A stretch of 7,042 nucleotides of DNA from Clostridia bacterium (lineage in GTDB: Bacteria; Bacillota; Clostridia; Christensenellales; Pumilibacteraceae), in contig CAAFIN010000319.1 in the NCBI GenBank assembly GCA_900762945.1, positions 1 to 7,042 on the forward strand, in the 5' to 3' direction. Below, piece after piece: positions 1-6,607 of this stretch. Below the pieces are notes generated by a model. It saw only the letters and a program-made list of their open reading frames with translations, was not told where the DNA came from and did no database searches. The translations under genes were made by a program, and so were the position numbers. Numbering within the stretch: position 1 is the first letter of the stretch; each line of letters starts with the position of its first letter.

Positions 1-88
1 GTATTTCGCGCTTTGCGGTCGTAGCCGCGCCTTTGAAGCGCTCCGCCGCGTCGAATATGCCGTAAGAATTGATTTCAGCTATCCGCAT
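1..88 (-). CDS. N-terminus of an unidentified protein (partial, runs off the left edge)
   Basis: The minus strand carries an ATG at 88-86 followed by an open frame of 29 codons to the window edge. It begins MRIAEINSYGIFDAAERFKG. A purine-rich stretch (AAAGGAAACGG) lies just upstream of the ATG, and a near-consensus promoter lies at 120-148, so the start is well placed. I do not recognise the family from this short N-terminus. There is no signal peptide or membrane segment in what is visible. It is divergent from the sugar-catabolic operon and shares its regulatory region, so it could be functionally linked, but this cannot be established from the sequence here. Confidence 0.6.
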   Translation of the reverse strand, partial: MRIAEINSYGIFDAAERFKGAATTAKREI

Positions 89-119
89 TTATCCGTTTCC
101 TTTCGATTGATTTAATAAG

Positions 120-148
120 ATTATAATCGTTTTCGGTGTCGAGGTCAA
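120..148 (-). promoter_or_regulatory. Sigma-A-type promoter for the left-edge gene
   Basis: Read on the minus strand, TTGACC (148-143) is followed after exactly 17 bp by a perfect TATAAT (125-120). This points leftward into the partial gene that starts at 88, giving a short leader of roughly 25 nt. The match to the housekeeping consensus is 11 of 12 bases with ideal spacing. Confidence 0.75.
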
Positions 149-150
149 GG

Positions 151-166
151 AAAATCGTAAGATTTT
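151..166. promoter_or_regulatory. Candidate operator palindrome between divergent promoters
   Basis: AAAATC-GTAA-GATTTT is a perfect 6-bp inverted repeat. It sits between the two back-to-back -35 boxes (leftward 143-148, rightward 165-170) and overlaps the rightward -35 by two bases. The flanks extend the symmetry imperfectly (GTC at 144-146, GAC at 167-169). The position suits a regulator that controls both transcription units. No regulator gene is visible in the window, and the binding protein is unknown. Confidence 0.4.
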
Positions 167-219
167 GACAAATGATGGTACGAAAATTATATATTTGCGG
201 CGGGCAGAGGTCGTATAAT
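165..219 (+). promoter_or_regulatory. Promoter region for the dehydratase-glycosidase-SDR operon
   Basis: A perfect -35 box TTGACA (165-170) is followed after 17 bp by TATATA (188-193), a 4-of-6 match to the -10 consensus. A perfect TATAAT also occurs at 214-219, but I see no convincing -35 at the proper distance from it. Either could be used: the first would give a leader of about 48 nt, the second about 22 nt. The choice between them is unresolved, but a rightward promoter upstream of position 248 is well supported. Confidence 0.55.
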
Positions 220-247
220 TAAGACAGCAAATTCCGCGGAGGAAAAA

Positions 248-1408
248 ATGAAAGTAACGGACGTAAAGACGTTTATAGTCGATTGTTACCGCACGAACTG
301 GGTGTTCGTCAAGGTGTACACCGACGAGGGGATTTCGGGCGTGGGCGAGGGTACGCTCGAGTACAAGGAAAAAGCGCTCGAGGGCGCGATCGGGCATATC
401 GGAAGTTATCTTCTGGGCAAGGATCCTCGGGATATAGAACGGCACTATCACGATATTTATCGCGACGCTTACTGGCGCGGCGGCGCGGTGCTGATGAGCG
501 CGCTGTCGGCGGCGGAAACCGCGCTGTGGGATATTCTCGGTAAGTCTTTGGGCGTGCCGGTTTACCGCTTGCTCGGCGGCAAAGTGCGCGACGATTGCCG
601 CATCTACGTCAACGGTTGGTTCGCGGGCGCGAAAACTCCCGCGGAGTTCGGATCAAAGGCGAAAGAAGCGGTGAAACGCGGCGTGACGGCGATGAAGTGG
701 GATCCGTTCGGAAAGAACTATATGCAGATATCAAACCGCGACCTCGATACGGCGCTCGAATGCGTGGCGGCGGTGTGCGAAGCGGCGGGATCTGACGTCG
801 ACCTTCTCATCGAGGGTCACGGCAGATTCGACGTGCCTACCGGCATCAGGATCGCCAAAGAATTGGAGCAGTTCCGCCCGAAATGGTTCGAAGAACCCGT
901 GCCGCCGAACAATCTCGAAGCGCTCGCGGCGGTCAGAGAGAAATCGCCCGTGCCGATCGCGGCGGGCGAAAGACTGTACACGAGATACGATTATAACGAA
1001 CTTTTCCGCCGCAGAGCCGCCGACTATATTCAGCCGGACGTGAGCCACGCGGGCGGCATAATGGAATTGAAAAAGATCGCGGCGATCGCGGAAGCCAACT
1101 ATATTCCGTTCGCGCCGCATAATCCCTCGGGACCGGTCGCCAACGCCGCCACGCTCCAGCTCGCGGCGTGCTGTCCGAACTTCGACGTGCTGGAGATCAT
1201 GTATTCGGACGTCGATTACCGCAAGTTCGTCACGAACGAGAACCTCGTTTACGAGAACGGCAGAATCAAAATCGGCGACAAGCCGGGGTTGGGGCTGGAA
1301 CTCAACGAGGAAGAGTGTCTGCGCCACCCGTACGTCGAGCATAATCTTCGTCACTACACAGGCGCGCTGACCGACATTCGCCCGCCCAAAACCGCGTTCT
1401 ATTTTTGA
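248..1408 (+). CDS. Enolase-superfamily sugar-acid dehydratase, galactonate dehydratase-like
   Basis: This 386-residue protein belongs to the mandelate racemase/muconate lactonizing enzyme family. It has an N-terminal capping domain (about 1-120, with the conserved WRGG and ALWDILGK segments) and a C-terminal barrel. Metal ligands are visible as E189 (in IEGHGRF), E215 (in WFEEP) and E241 (in AGERLY), with the 26/26 spacing of galactonate dehydratase. The catalytic residues of that enzyme are also in place: H191, and the H291-D264 dyad (APHNP and QPDVSHAGG). The expected reaction is dehydration of an aldonate to a 2-keto-3-deoxy acid in the cytoplasm. D-galactonate is the nearest substrate by motif, but related acids such as xylonate, arabinonate or gluconate are possible, so no symbol is given. 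The first ligand is Glu where E. coli galactonate dehydratase has Asp. GGAGG at 238-242, five bases before the ATG, fixes the start. It is first in a three-gene operon, 11 bp before the next gene. Confidence 0.88.
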   Translation: MKVTDVKTFIVDCYRTNWVFVKVYTDEGISGVGEGTLEYKEKALEGAIGHIGSYLLGKDPRDIERHYHDIYRDAYWRGGAVLMSALSAAETALWDILGKSLGVPVYRLLGGKVRDDCRIYVNGWFAGAKTPAEFGSKAKEAVKRGVTAMKWDPFGKNYMQISNRDLDTALECVAAVCEAAGSDVDLLIEGHGRFDVPTGIRIAKELEQFRPKWFEEPVPPNNLEALAAVREKSPVPIAAGERLYTRYDYNELFRRRAADYIQPDVSHAGGIMELKKIAAIAEANYIPFAPHNPSGPVANAATLQLAACCPNFDVLEIMYSDVDYRKFVTNENLVYENGRIKIGDKPGLGLELNEEECLRHPYVEHNLRHYTGALTDIRPPKTAFYF

Positions 1409-1419
1409 GGAGAAAAACT

Positions 1420-2844
1420 ATGAACGGACTGAAAAAAATCGGACAAATAAAAACTTATCGCTCGGACGAAATTTCGTTTGCGAAGTTCGGTATCGGGCTT
1501 GAGAAGTTAGACCGCAATATGTTCGACCCCGAGCAGACTTACGAGCCGCTCGCCGAGGCGGGCGTGAAGTACGTGCGCTTACAGTCGGGCTGGCAGCGTA
1601 CGGAAAAGAAGAGGGGCGTGTACGACTTTAGTTGGCTGGACGAAGTGGTCGACAAGCTTCTCGCGCGCGGCATGAAGCCGTGGCTGTGCCTTTGCTATGG
1701 CAACGAACTCTACACCGAAGCCGCGAAAAAGCAGTTCGGCGCGGTGGGCGTGCCGCCGATCTTCTCGGACGAGGACAAGGCGGCTTGGCGGGCGTACTGC
1801 CGCGCTACCGCCGAGCATTACAAGGGCAAAATCGAACTGTACGAGGTGTGGAACGAGCCGGACGGCGTCTGGTGCTGGAAACACGGTCCGTCCGGCACGG
1901 AGTACGGAAACTTCGTTATCGAAACCGCCGAAGCGGTCAAAGCGGGCGATCGCGACGCGAAGATAGCCGCGGGGTCGATCTATTCGGTTTATCACAGCCC
2001 CGCGTGGGTGCACGACGTTTTCGGAACGGGCGCGGGCGAGTATATCGATTATATCACTTATCACGAGTATTCCCGCCGCGAACTCGAGGTGCCGAACACC
2101 GTGAATTACCTTCGCGCGCTGATAAACCGCTACAATCCGAACATAAAGATTATTCAGGGCGAGTCGGGCAGTCCGTCCGAGCCGAACGGCAACGGCGCGA
2201 TGTGCAAGGGCAACTGGTCGCAGGACAAGCAGGCGAAACTGCTTCTCCGTCGGCTTGTCGTCGACCTTAATACCGGAGTCGAGTTTACGTCCTGGTTCAC
2301 TACCGTCGATATGTCCGAGGCGCTCTACGGCGAGAACGGCAACGTCGCCAGTTACCTCGACTACGGCTACTTCGGGATTTTGGGGGCGCAGTTCGACGAC
2401 GAAGGTAAGAGTATCGGCACTTTCGAGCCGAAGAAGTCCTATTACGCGCTGAAAAACCTTTGCGGACTGTTTGGGCGTGAGGGCGCAAGCCCCGCGCTTC
2501 TGCCGATTTTTCCCATGGGAGAGCATTACACCGAGCGCGTGTTCGGCTATACCGTCGCGGGAAGAGAACTCGCGCGCTTCGGATTCCGGAAACCGAACGG
2601 CGCGTCGGCGTATTTTTACTATAAACCGAGCGATCTTATGACCGAAACTTACGACGGGCTGACTACGCTCACGGCAGATATGCCCGAGGACAAAGTGCGG
2701 CTCGTCGACCCCATGGACGGCGCGGTGTACGAGATCCCCGAGGAGATGAAAAAGCGCGAGGGCGGCGTGTACGTCTTGGACGAAATACCCGTCCGCGACT
2801 ATCCGCTCGTACTGACTTTCGGCGACTTTTTCGAGGAGGAGTAA
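1420..2844 (+). CDS. Cytoplasmic GH39-like glycoside hydrolase (clan GH-A)
   Basis: This 474-residue protein has a retaining clan GH-A TIM barrel. The early strands read YVRLQSGW and GVYDFSWLDEVV, typical of GH39 and close relatives. E146 in the WNEPD motif is the likely acid/base, and E248 in IIQGESG is the likely nucleophile. The last hundred or so residues look like a beta-sandwich add-on. No signal peptide or anchor is present, so it should act on an imported oligosaccharide or glycoside. GH39 includes beta-xylosidases and alpha-L-iduronidases, but the specificity here cannot be read from sequence. The frame is open from a TTG at 1405, but the ATG at 1420 is preferred: GAGGAG at 1407-1412 sits eight bases upstream and overlaps the stop of the dehydratase gene. 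Coupling to both neighbours suggests that it supplies the sugar they process. Confidence 0.82.
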   Translation: MNGLKKIGQIKTYRSDEISFAKFGIGLEKLDRNMFDPEQTYEPLAEAGVKYVRLQSGWQRTEKKRGVYDFSWLDEVVDKLLARGMKPWLCLCYGNELYTEAAKKQFGAVGVPPIFSDEDKAAWRAYCRATAEHYKGKIELYEVWNEPDGVWCWKHGPSGTEYGNFVIETAEAVKAGDRDAKIAAGSIYSVYHSPAWVHDVFGTGAGEYIDYITYHEYSRRELEVPNTVNYLRALINRYNPNIKIIQGESGSPSEPNGNGAMCKGNWSQDKQAKLLLRRLVVDLNTGVEFTSWFTTVDMSEALYGENGNVASYLDYGYFGILGAQFDDEGKSIGTFEPKKSYYALKNLCGLFGREGASPALLPIFPMGEHYTERVFGYTVAGRELARFGFRKPNGASAYFYYKPSDLMTETYDGLTTLTADMPEDKVRLVDPMDGAVYEIPEEMKKREGGVYVLDEIPVRDYPLVLTFGDFFEEE

Positions 2845-2847
2845 ATT

Positions 2848-3630
2848 ATGGAAAAGTTTTCTTTGATAACCGGCGCGTGCGTCAATACCGGCGTCGCGAT
2901 CGTGGAAAAATTCGCGGGCGAGGGCAGGAACGTAATCTTTACCGGCAGAAGCGCGGAAAAGGTCGCGGAAGCGGAAAAGCGTTACCGCGCTGCGTTCCCT
3001 GGCGTGAAGATTATCGGGAAAACGCTGACGGCGCTTGTAAACGATACCGCCCCGGACGAAGCGGGCGTAAAGAATCTTTTCGCCGCGCTCGACAAGGCGG
3101 GTATTTTCGTCGATACGCTTGTGCTGAACGCCGCCGATCAGGGGCTTGACATGAAGATTTTCGAAAGCCCGATTACCGACTTTATGCGCGTGATAAACAC
3201 GAATATGACCTGGAATTACCTTATGGTCGAGGAAGCCGCGCGGCGAATGAAAGATAACGGCGGCGGCAGCGTGGTGTTCGTGAATTCCAACACCGCATAC
3301 CGCGTTATCCCCGACCGTATCGCGTATTCCGCGTCCAAGAGCGGGCAACTTGGTATGATGCGCGCGCTCGCGTTCGACCTCGGCAAGTACAATATCCGCG
3401 TCAACGCCGTTCTTCCCGGCATGATCCGTACCGACCGCTGGATCAAGAACCCCGAGTTTTACGCGCACGTTCCGTCAAAGTATACGCCTATCGGCGACGT
3501 GGCAGACGGCAGCGACGTAGCCGACGCGGTATGGTATTTCGCTTCCGCCGCCCGCGTTACGACCGGCGCGGAACTCGTCGTCGACGGCGGGAATACGGTG
3601 CAGTTATATCCGATAATACCGGAAAAATAA
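2848..3630 (+). CDS. Short-chain dehydrogenase/reductase (SDR), classical type
   Basis: This 260-residue protein is full length for a classical SDR. It has the nucleotide-binding TGACVNTG (8-15), the NNAG-equivalent NAAD (94-97), and the catalytic tetrad N119, S147, Y160 and K164 (YSASK). A typical C-terminal VVDGG segment (245-249) follows, with a short extra tail ending PIIPEK. R34 after the second beta strand (TGRS) suggests NADP(H) preference, an inference only. It should interconvert a sugar or sugar-acid hydroxyl and carbonyl in the cytoplasm. In this operon, oxidation of the released sugar to a lactone or aldonate ahead of the dehydratase is the simplest role, though reduction of a keto-sugar is also possible. 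GAGGAGGAG (2833-2841) lies inside the end of the glycosidase gene, and only 3 bp separate the two frames, so translation is probably coupled. Confidence 0.87.
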   Translation: MEKFSLITGACVNTGVAIVEKFAGEGRNVIFTGRSAEKVAEAEKRYRAAFPGVKIIGKTLTALVNDTAPDEAGVKNLFAALDKAGIFVDTLVLNAADQGLDMKIFESPITDFMRVINTNMTWNYLMVEEAARRMKDNGGGSVVFVNSNTAYRVIPDRIAYSASKSGQLGMMRALAFDLGKYNIRVNAVLPGMIRTDRWIKNPEFYAHVPSKYTPIGDVADGSDVADAVWYFASAARVTTGAELVVDGGNTVQLYPIIPEK

Positions 3631-3631
3631 A

Positions 3632-3671
3632 GAGTGATATTCGCTGTGCGAGTGATATTCGCGCTACGCGC
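3632..3671 (+). repeat. Two direct units of a GAGTGATATT-plus-hairpin intergenic repeat
   Basis: GAGTGATATTCGC occurs at 3632-3644 and again at 3650-3662. Each constant part runs into a small hairpin with a different sequence: TCGC-TGT-GCGA (3641-3651) in the first unit and GCGC-TAC-GCGC (3661-3671) in the second. The array begins one base after the TAA stop of the SDR gene. The pattern of a constant arm plus variable self-complementary part resembles REP-like or MITE-like palindromic elements. Its family is not identified here. Confidence 0.7.
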
Positions 3672-3750
3672 AAGTTGCGGATAATTATTCGTTTGACGTA
3701 TGACCGTTATTCGTGGAATCCCATACTATGAGAGTAGTAATATCCTTAGC

Positions 3751-3775
3751 TCGGGCGACAGCCCGAATATCACTC
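3751..3775 (-). repeat. Inverted third unit of the GAGTGATATT repeat, overlapping the phosphodiesterase stop codon
   Basis: On the minus strand, GAGTGATATTCG (3775-3764) is followed by a perfect hairpin TCGGGC-TGTC-GCCCGA (3766-3751). It is the same constant arm as at 3632 and 3650 but in opposite orientation. The GAG of the unit is the last sense codon of the phosphodiesterase and the TGA is its stop. The hairpin might act as a weak transcription end for either convergent operon, but no run of T follows it closely on either strand, so it is not called a terminator. Confidence 0.65.
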
Positions 3776-5455
3776 GTTTTTCAGCGAGCCTTTTATCAGA
3801 ATTTTTTCGTATTCGTCGGCTGGGACCGGGCGGGAGAAGTAGTAGCCCTGCATTTCATTGCAACCGAAGCCGAGCAGCATATCGGCTTGTTCGCGGGTTT
3901 CCACGCCCTCGGCGATTACGGGCAGACCCAGCGTGTGTGACATATTGATAATCGCGGCGATAATGATTTTCTCCTTTTCGAGATTATCCGTGCCCGAGAG
4001 GAATTTCATATCGAGTTTGAGTTTGTCCACGTCGATGTCTTTCAGAGTGTTCAGCGACGAATAACCTGCGCCGAAGTCGTCGATTTCGACCTTGAACCCG
4101 GCCTTTCTCAGTTCGTTGACCTTGTCGATGAGAAGATCGGCGTTTTGCATGTACGCGCTTTCGGTGACTTCGAGATGGAGCGAAGCGTGGGGGATAGCGT
4201 ACTCGTCGACTATTTTCGTTATTTCATCGATAAAGCCCGGCTCCAGTACGTCGTGGCGGGAAAGATTGACCGAAAATTCGATCTTGCGTTTGCACAGCCA
4301 CTTGCGCATATACTTACATACCGATTCGATCATATACTTGTCGACGCGGCTTATGTAATTGCTTTTCTCGAGAAGCGGAATGAACTCCGCGGGCGAGAGA
4401 TAGCCTTTGTCACCGTGCCGCCAGCGGATAAGCGCTTCCGCGCCGAACATGTTGTGCGATGAATAATCGATTTGCGGTTGAAACCATACTTCGAACTCGC
4501 CGCGTTTTATCGCGCCGTCCACGTCCTTTAACAGTTGCAGTTGTTCTTGCTCGCGTCTGAGCATACCGCTTTCGTAGTAAGCGATATGGTTTTGCATATC
4601 GCCCTTTATCGATTGCATGGCGAGCAGCGCCTTGTAACTCATGGTAAACGGATCGGTGTCCGGTTCGCAGAGGTCGTAAACGCCTATATGCAACGTAAGC
4701 GGCATATTGAGATCGAGCGCGACGAAACTGCGGACGAAATGCTCGTAACATTCCTCGACGCTCATAAATTCCTCGGGGCAGAAGCGTACGAAATGATCGG
4801 CGTTAAGGTGCGCCGAGAAACTGTCGGGTGAGTCGATAACGCGCATGAACGCGCCGATATCGCGCAGAAGTTTGTCGCCGAAATTATGCCCGTAAACGCC
4901 GTTTATGTCGCGGAATCTGTCGATATTGTAGCGCATTACGCGATACTTTCTGCCGGGGTTATCGGCTATCCATTGCCGTACGCGGTTATGGAACCCGGTC
5001 GCGTTGTAACCGCCGGTAACGGGGTCGAACTCGCCCGCGACGATATCGGTGATATTTTCGAGAAGCATCGCGATCGTCGTCTTTGCTTCGTCGGCGTAAC
5101 TGAAAGTTATTCTGCGGAAAACGTAGCCGGTTCCTTCGTTTACGGAATTGTAATTGACGGCGAACGAGCCGCGCTCGTCCAGTTGTTTCACTATCGAGGA
5201 CAGAGTGAGCATTTTTTTCATAGACTTGCTGTCGTACGAGGGCAAGTACTTGTCCGCGATAGCACGCATCTGCTTGTCGCAATGCGTGCCGTCGTCGCTC
5301 GTAACGCGGGCGAGGCGCCCGGAAATATCGTCGGCAAGTTTTGTGATCGCGCCCGTGTTTTTGTCGAGCAGAATCAGCCCGTCGAAATGCTCGACGAACA
5401 GTTTTCTGATGAGTTCGGCTTCGTTGATCCGATCGCCGTGGCACTCTTTTTGCAT
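3770..5455 (-). CDS. c-di-GMP phosphodiesterase: PAS-like, degenerate GGDEF and EAL domains
   Basis: This is a 561-residue soluble protein. Residues about 10-140 look like a PAS-type sensor fold (weak call). Residues about 141-300 are a GGDEF domain whose signature is replaced by LNADHF (217-222), so cyclase activity is not expected; it may be regulatory. Residues about 301-561 are an EAL domain with its catalytic set intact: E340 (EAL), N397 (VNLSR), E429 and E432 (EVTES), D459-D460 (DDFGAGYSS), K480 and D482, E516 (AEGVE) and Q536 (QGYYF). It should hydrolyse cyclic di-GMP to pGpG in the cytoplasm. The ATG at 5455 follows a GGGGG ribosome binding site (5464-5468) that overlaps the stop of the upstream cyclase. 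The 12-bp gap implies one transcript and coupled translation. The last codon and stop lie inside an intergenic repeat unit. Confidence 0.9.
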   Translation of the reverse strand: MQKECHGDRINEAELIRKLFVEHFDGLILLDKNTGAITKLADDISGRLARVTSDDGTHCDKQMRAIADKYLPSYDSKSMKKMLTLSSIVKQLDERGSFAVNYNSVNEGTGYVFRRITFSYADEAKTTIAMLLENITDIVAGEFDPVTGGYNATGFHNRVRQWIADNPGRKYRVMRYNIDRFRDINGVYGHNFGDKLLRDIGAFMRVIDSPDSFSAHLNADHFVRFCPEEFMSVEECYEHFVRSFVALDLNMPLTLHIGVYDLCEPDTDPFTMSYKALLAMQSIKGDMQNHIAYYESGMLRREQEQLQLLKDVDGAIKRGEFEVWFQPQIDYSSHNMFGAEALIRWRHGDKGYLSPAEFIPLLEKSNYISRVDKYMIESVCKYMRKWLCKRKIEFSVNLSRHDVLEPGFIDEITKIVDEYAIPHASLHLEVTESAYMQNADLLIDKVNELRKAGFKVEIDDFGAGYSSLNTLKDIDVDKLKLDMKFLSGTDNLEKEKIIIAAIINMSHTLGLPVIAEGVETREQADMLLGFGCNEMQGYYFSRPVPADEYEKILIKGSLKNE

Positions 5456-5467
5456 AATGGTCGCCCC

Positions 5468-6607
5468 CTATTTCGCAGCTTTTTCGGCTTTGTTTCTGTA
5501 CATTCGTTTGTCTGCGCGCGCGATGAGCGACTGAATGTCGTCGTTGCCGTGATACTTAGAGTGTCCTATGCTCACGCTGACGGGGTAGTCGTAAGTACCC
5601 GCCGAGCGTATTTTTTCGATGCGTTCGTGAACCTTTTCGCACAGTTCGTCCACGTTTTCGCCGGCATCGAGTTTCTGAAGTATGGCGAACTCGTCGCCGC
5701 CGTAACGCGCGCACACGCCGCCCGTTTCCGCGCAGACTTCGCTCAGCGCGTCGCCGATAAGCTGCAGCGTTCTGTCGCCCTCGAAGTGTCCGTGAGCGTC
5801 GTTTATGCTCTTAAAAGAGTCGATGTCGAGGAAAAGGAAGTACAGGTCCTTGCCGTCCGAAAGTTTCTTGATACGCTCGGACAATTCCATCAGCAGTTTT
5901 CTGCGATTGTTGATGCCGGTCAGCGGATCCAAACATATTTGCGACTGGAGCGAACTGGTGTAGATCAAAAGGAACGATAAGGTAGGCGAAACGGACATTA
6001 TAGGCAAGTCCTGAAAAAAGAATTGCAATATCGCGCAGACAACGGGCGGTAGCGCGAACGACAGCATTACCGCGTAGTCCTGCTTTTGTGCGAAAGTCTT
6101 TTTCGAGATCGTGCCGATAAGGTTGATGACCGAAGCCGCTATAACGTAGCCGTAGCTTAAGACATACTGGAGATAGAATACAGGTCCGCGAACGTACTCG
6201 CCCGCTTCGTTGAAGTAGAAGAACCAGCCCGTGAACGGACAAACGATACAGAGAACATACAGCGCGGCGAGCGGCAGAATCACCAGCGCGAAGAGGGGTT
6301 TGTTTTTGGTCAGCCGCACTTTGCGGTAGATTTCCGAGAAGCACAGCCACAGAAACGCCGCCGTTCCCATACAGATAAAGTAGAGCGAGTTGAGTATATA
6401 GAGTACTGCGTGCGGGAAGCGGAAGAGGTGAAGCCCCGGAGACCACAGCGCGTCGAATACGTTCATCGCCATAGCGAACAGCATTGCGGTGACGAAAACC
6501 GTCTTTTTCAGGCTTGGGTCCAGTCCCGAGTGCATGATTTTTACTGCCATGATCGCAAGTATTGCGGCGCATAGCAGATTTATTTCGCAAAACATCAGAC
6601 TTTCCAT
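5468..6607 (-). CDS. Membrane-bound diguanylate cyclase (multi-pass N-terminus plus GGDEF domain)
   Basis: This 379-residue protein has six or seven hydrophobic segments (about 5-24, 36-54, 66-91, 104-124, 143-166, 178-198 and 202-218) followed by a cytoplasmic GGDEF domain. The domain shows DPLTGINNR starting at 227, the metal-binding DIDSFKSIND starting at 261, and RYGGDEF with GGDEF at 303-307. It should make cyclic di-GMP from two GTP in response to an unknown membrane signal. The inhibitory I-site RxxD, expected five residues before GGDEF, reads ETGG, so product feedback is probably absent. The frame stays open upstream to a TTG at 6739, but that codon coincides with the predicted transcription start. 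The ATG at 6607 is preferred, with GGAG at 6621-6624 at a long 13-base spacing. An ATG at 6595 is the alternative. It is first in a two-gene unit with the phosphodiesterase. Confidence 0.9.
   Translation of the reverse strand: MESLMFCEINLLCAAILAIMAVKIMHSGLDPSLKKTVFVTAMLFAMAMNVFDALWSPGLHLFRFPHAVLYILNSLYFICMGTAAFLWLCFSEIYRKVRLTKNKPLFALVILPLAALYVLCIVCPFTGWFFYFNEAGEYVRGPVFYLQYVLSYGYVIAASVINLIGTISKKTFAQKQDYAVMLSFALPPVVCAILQFFFQDLPIMSVSPTLSFLLIYTSSLQSQICLDPLTGINNRRKLLMELSERIKKLSDGKDLYFLFLDIDSFKSINDAHGHFEGDRTLQLIGDALSEVCAETGGVCARYGGDEFAILQKLDAGENVDELCEKVHERIEKIRSAGTYDYPVSVSIGHSKYHGNDDIQSLIARADKRMYRNKAEKAAK

Noticed and set aside
89..451. 120-codon minus-strand frame overlapping the start of the dehydratase gene
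   Set aside because: It crosses the divergent promoter region and the real gene start. The minus-strand gene with a proper ribosome binding site and promoter begins at 88 in a different frame.
731..1354. 207-codon minus-strand frame inside the dehydratase gene
   Set aside because: Shadow of the real gene, with low-complexity Arg/Val-rich composition and no motif.
1405..1419. TTG start at 1405 for the glycosidase
   Set aside because: The ribosome binding site GAGGAG lies after this codon and is correctly placed for the ATG at 1420.
1579..3468. 629-codon open frame on the minus strand opposite the glycosidase and SDR genes
   Set aside because: It runs antisense through two well-supported genes, has no recognisable domain, and is rich in Arg and His as expected from the complement of G/C-ending codons.
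3751..3781. Hairpin TCGGGC-GACA-GCCCGA as an intrinsic terminator of the SDR operon
   Set aside because: The TTTTT begins ten bases after the stem on the plus strand, and nothing T-rich follows on the minus strand; the hairpin is better explained as part of the repeat unit.
4886..5980. 364-codon open frame on the plus strand across the cyclase and phosphodiesterase genes
   Set aside because: It is antisense to two genes with intact catalytic motifs, spans their junction, and resembles no protein family.
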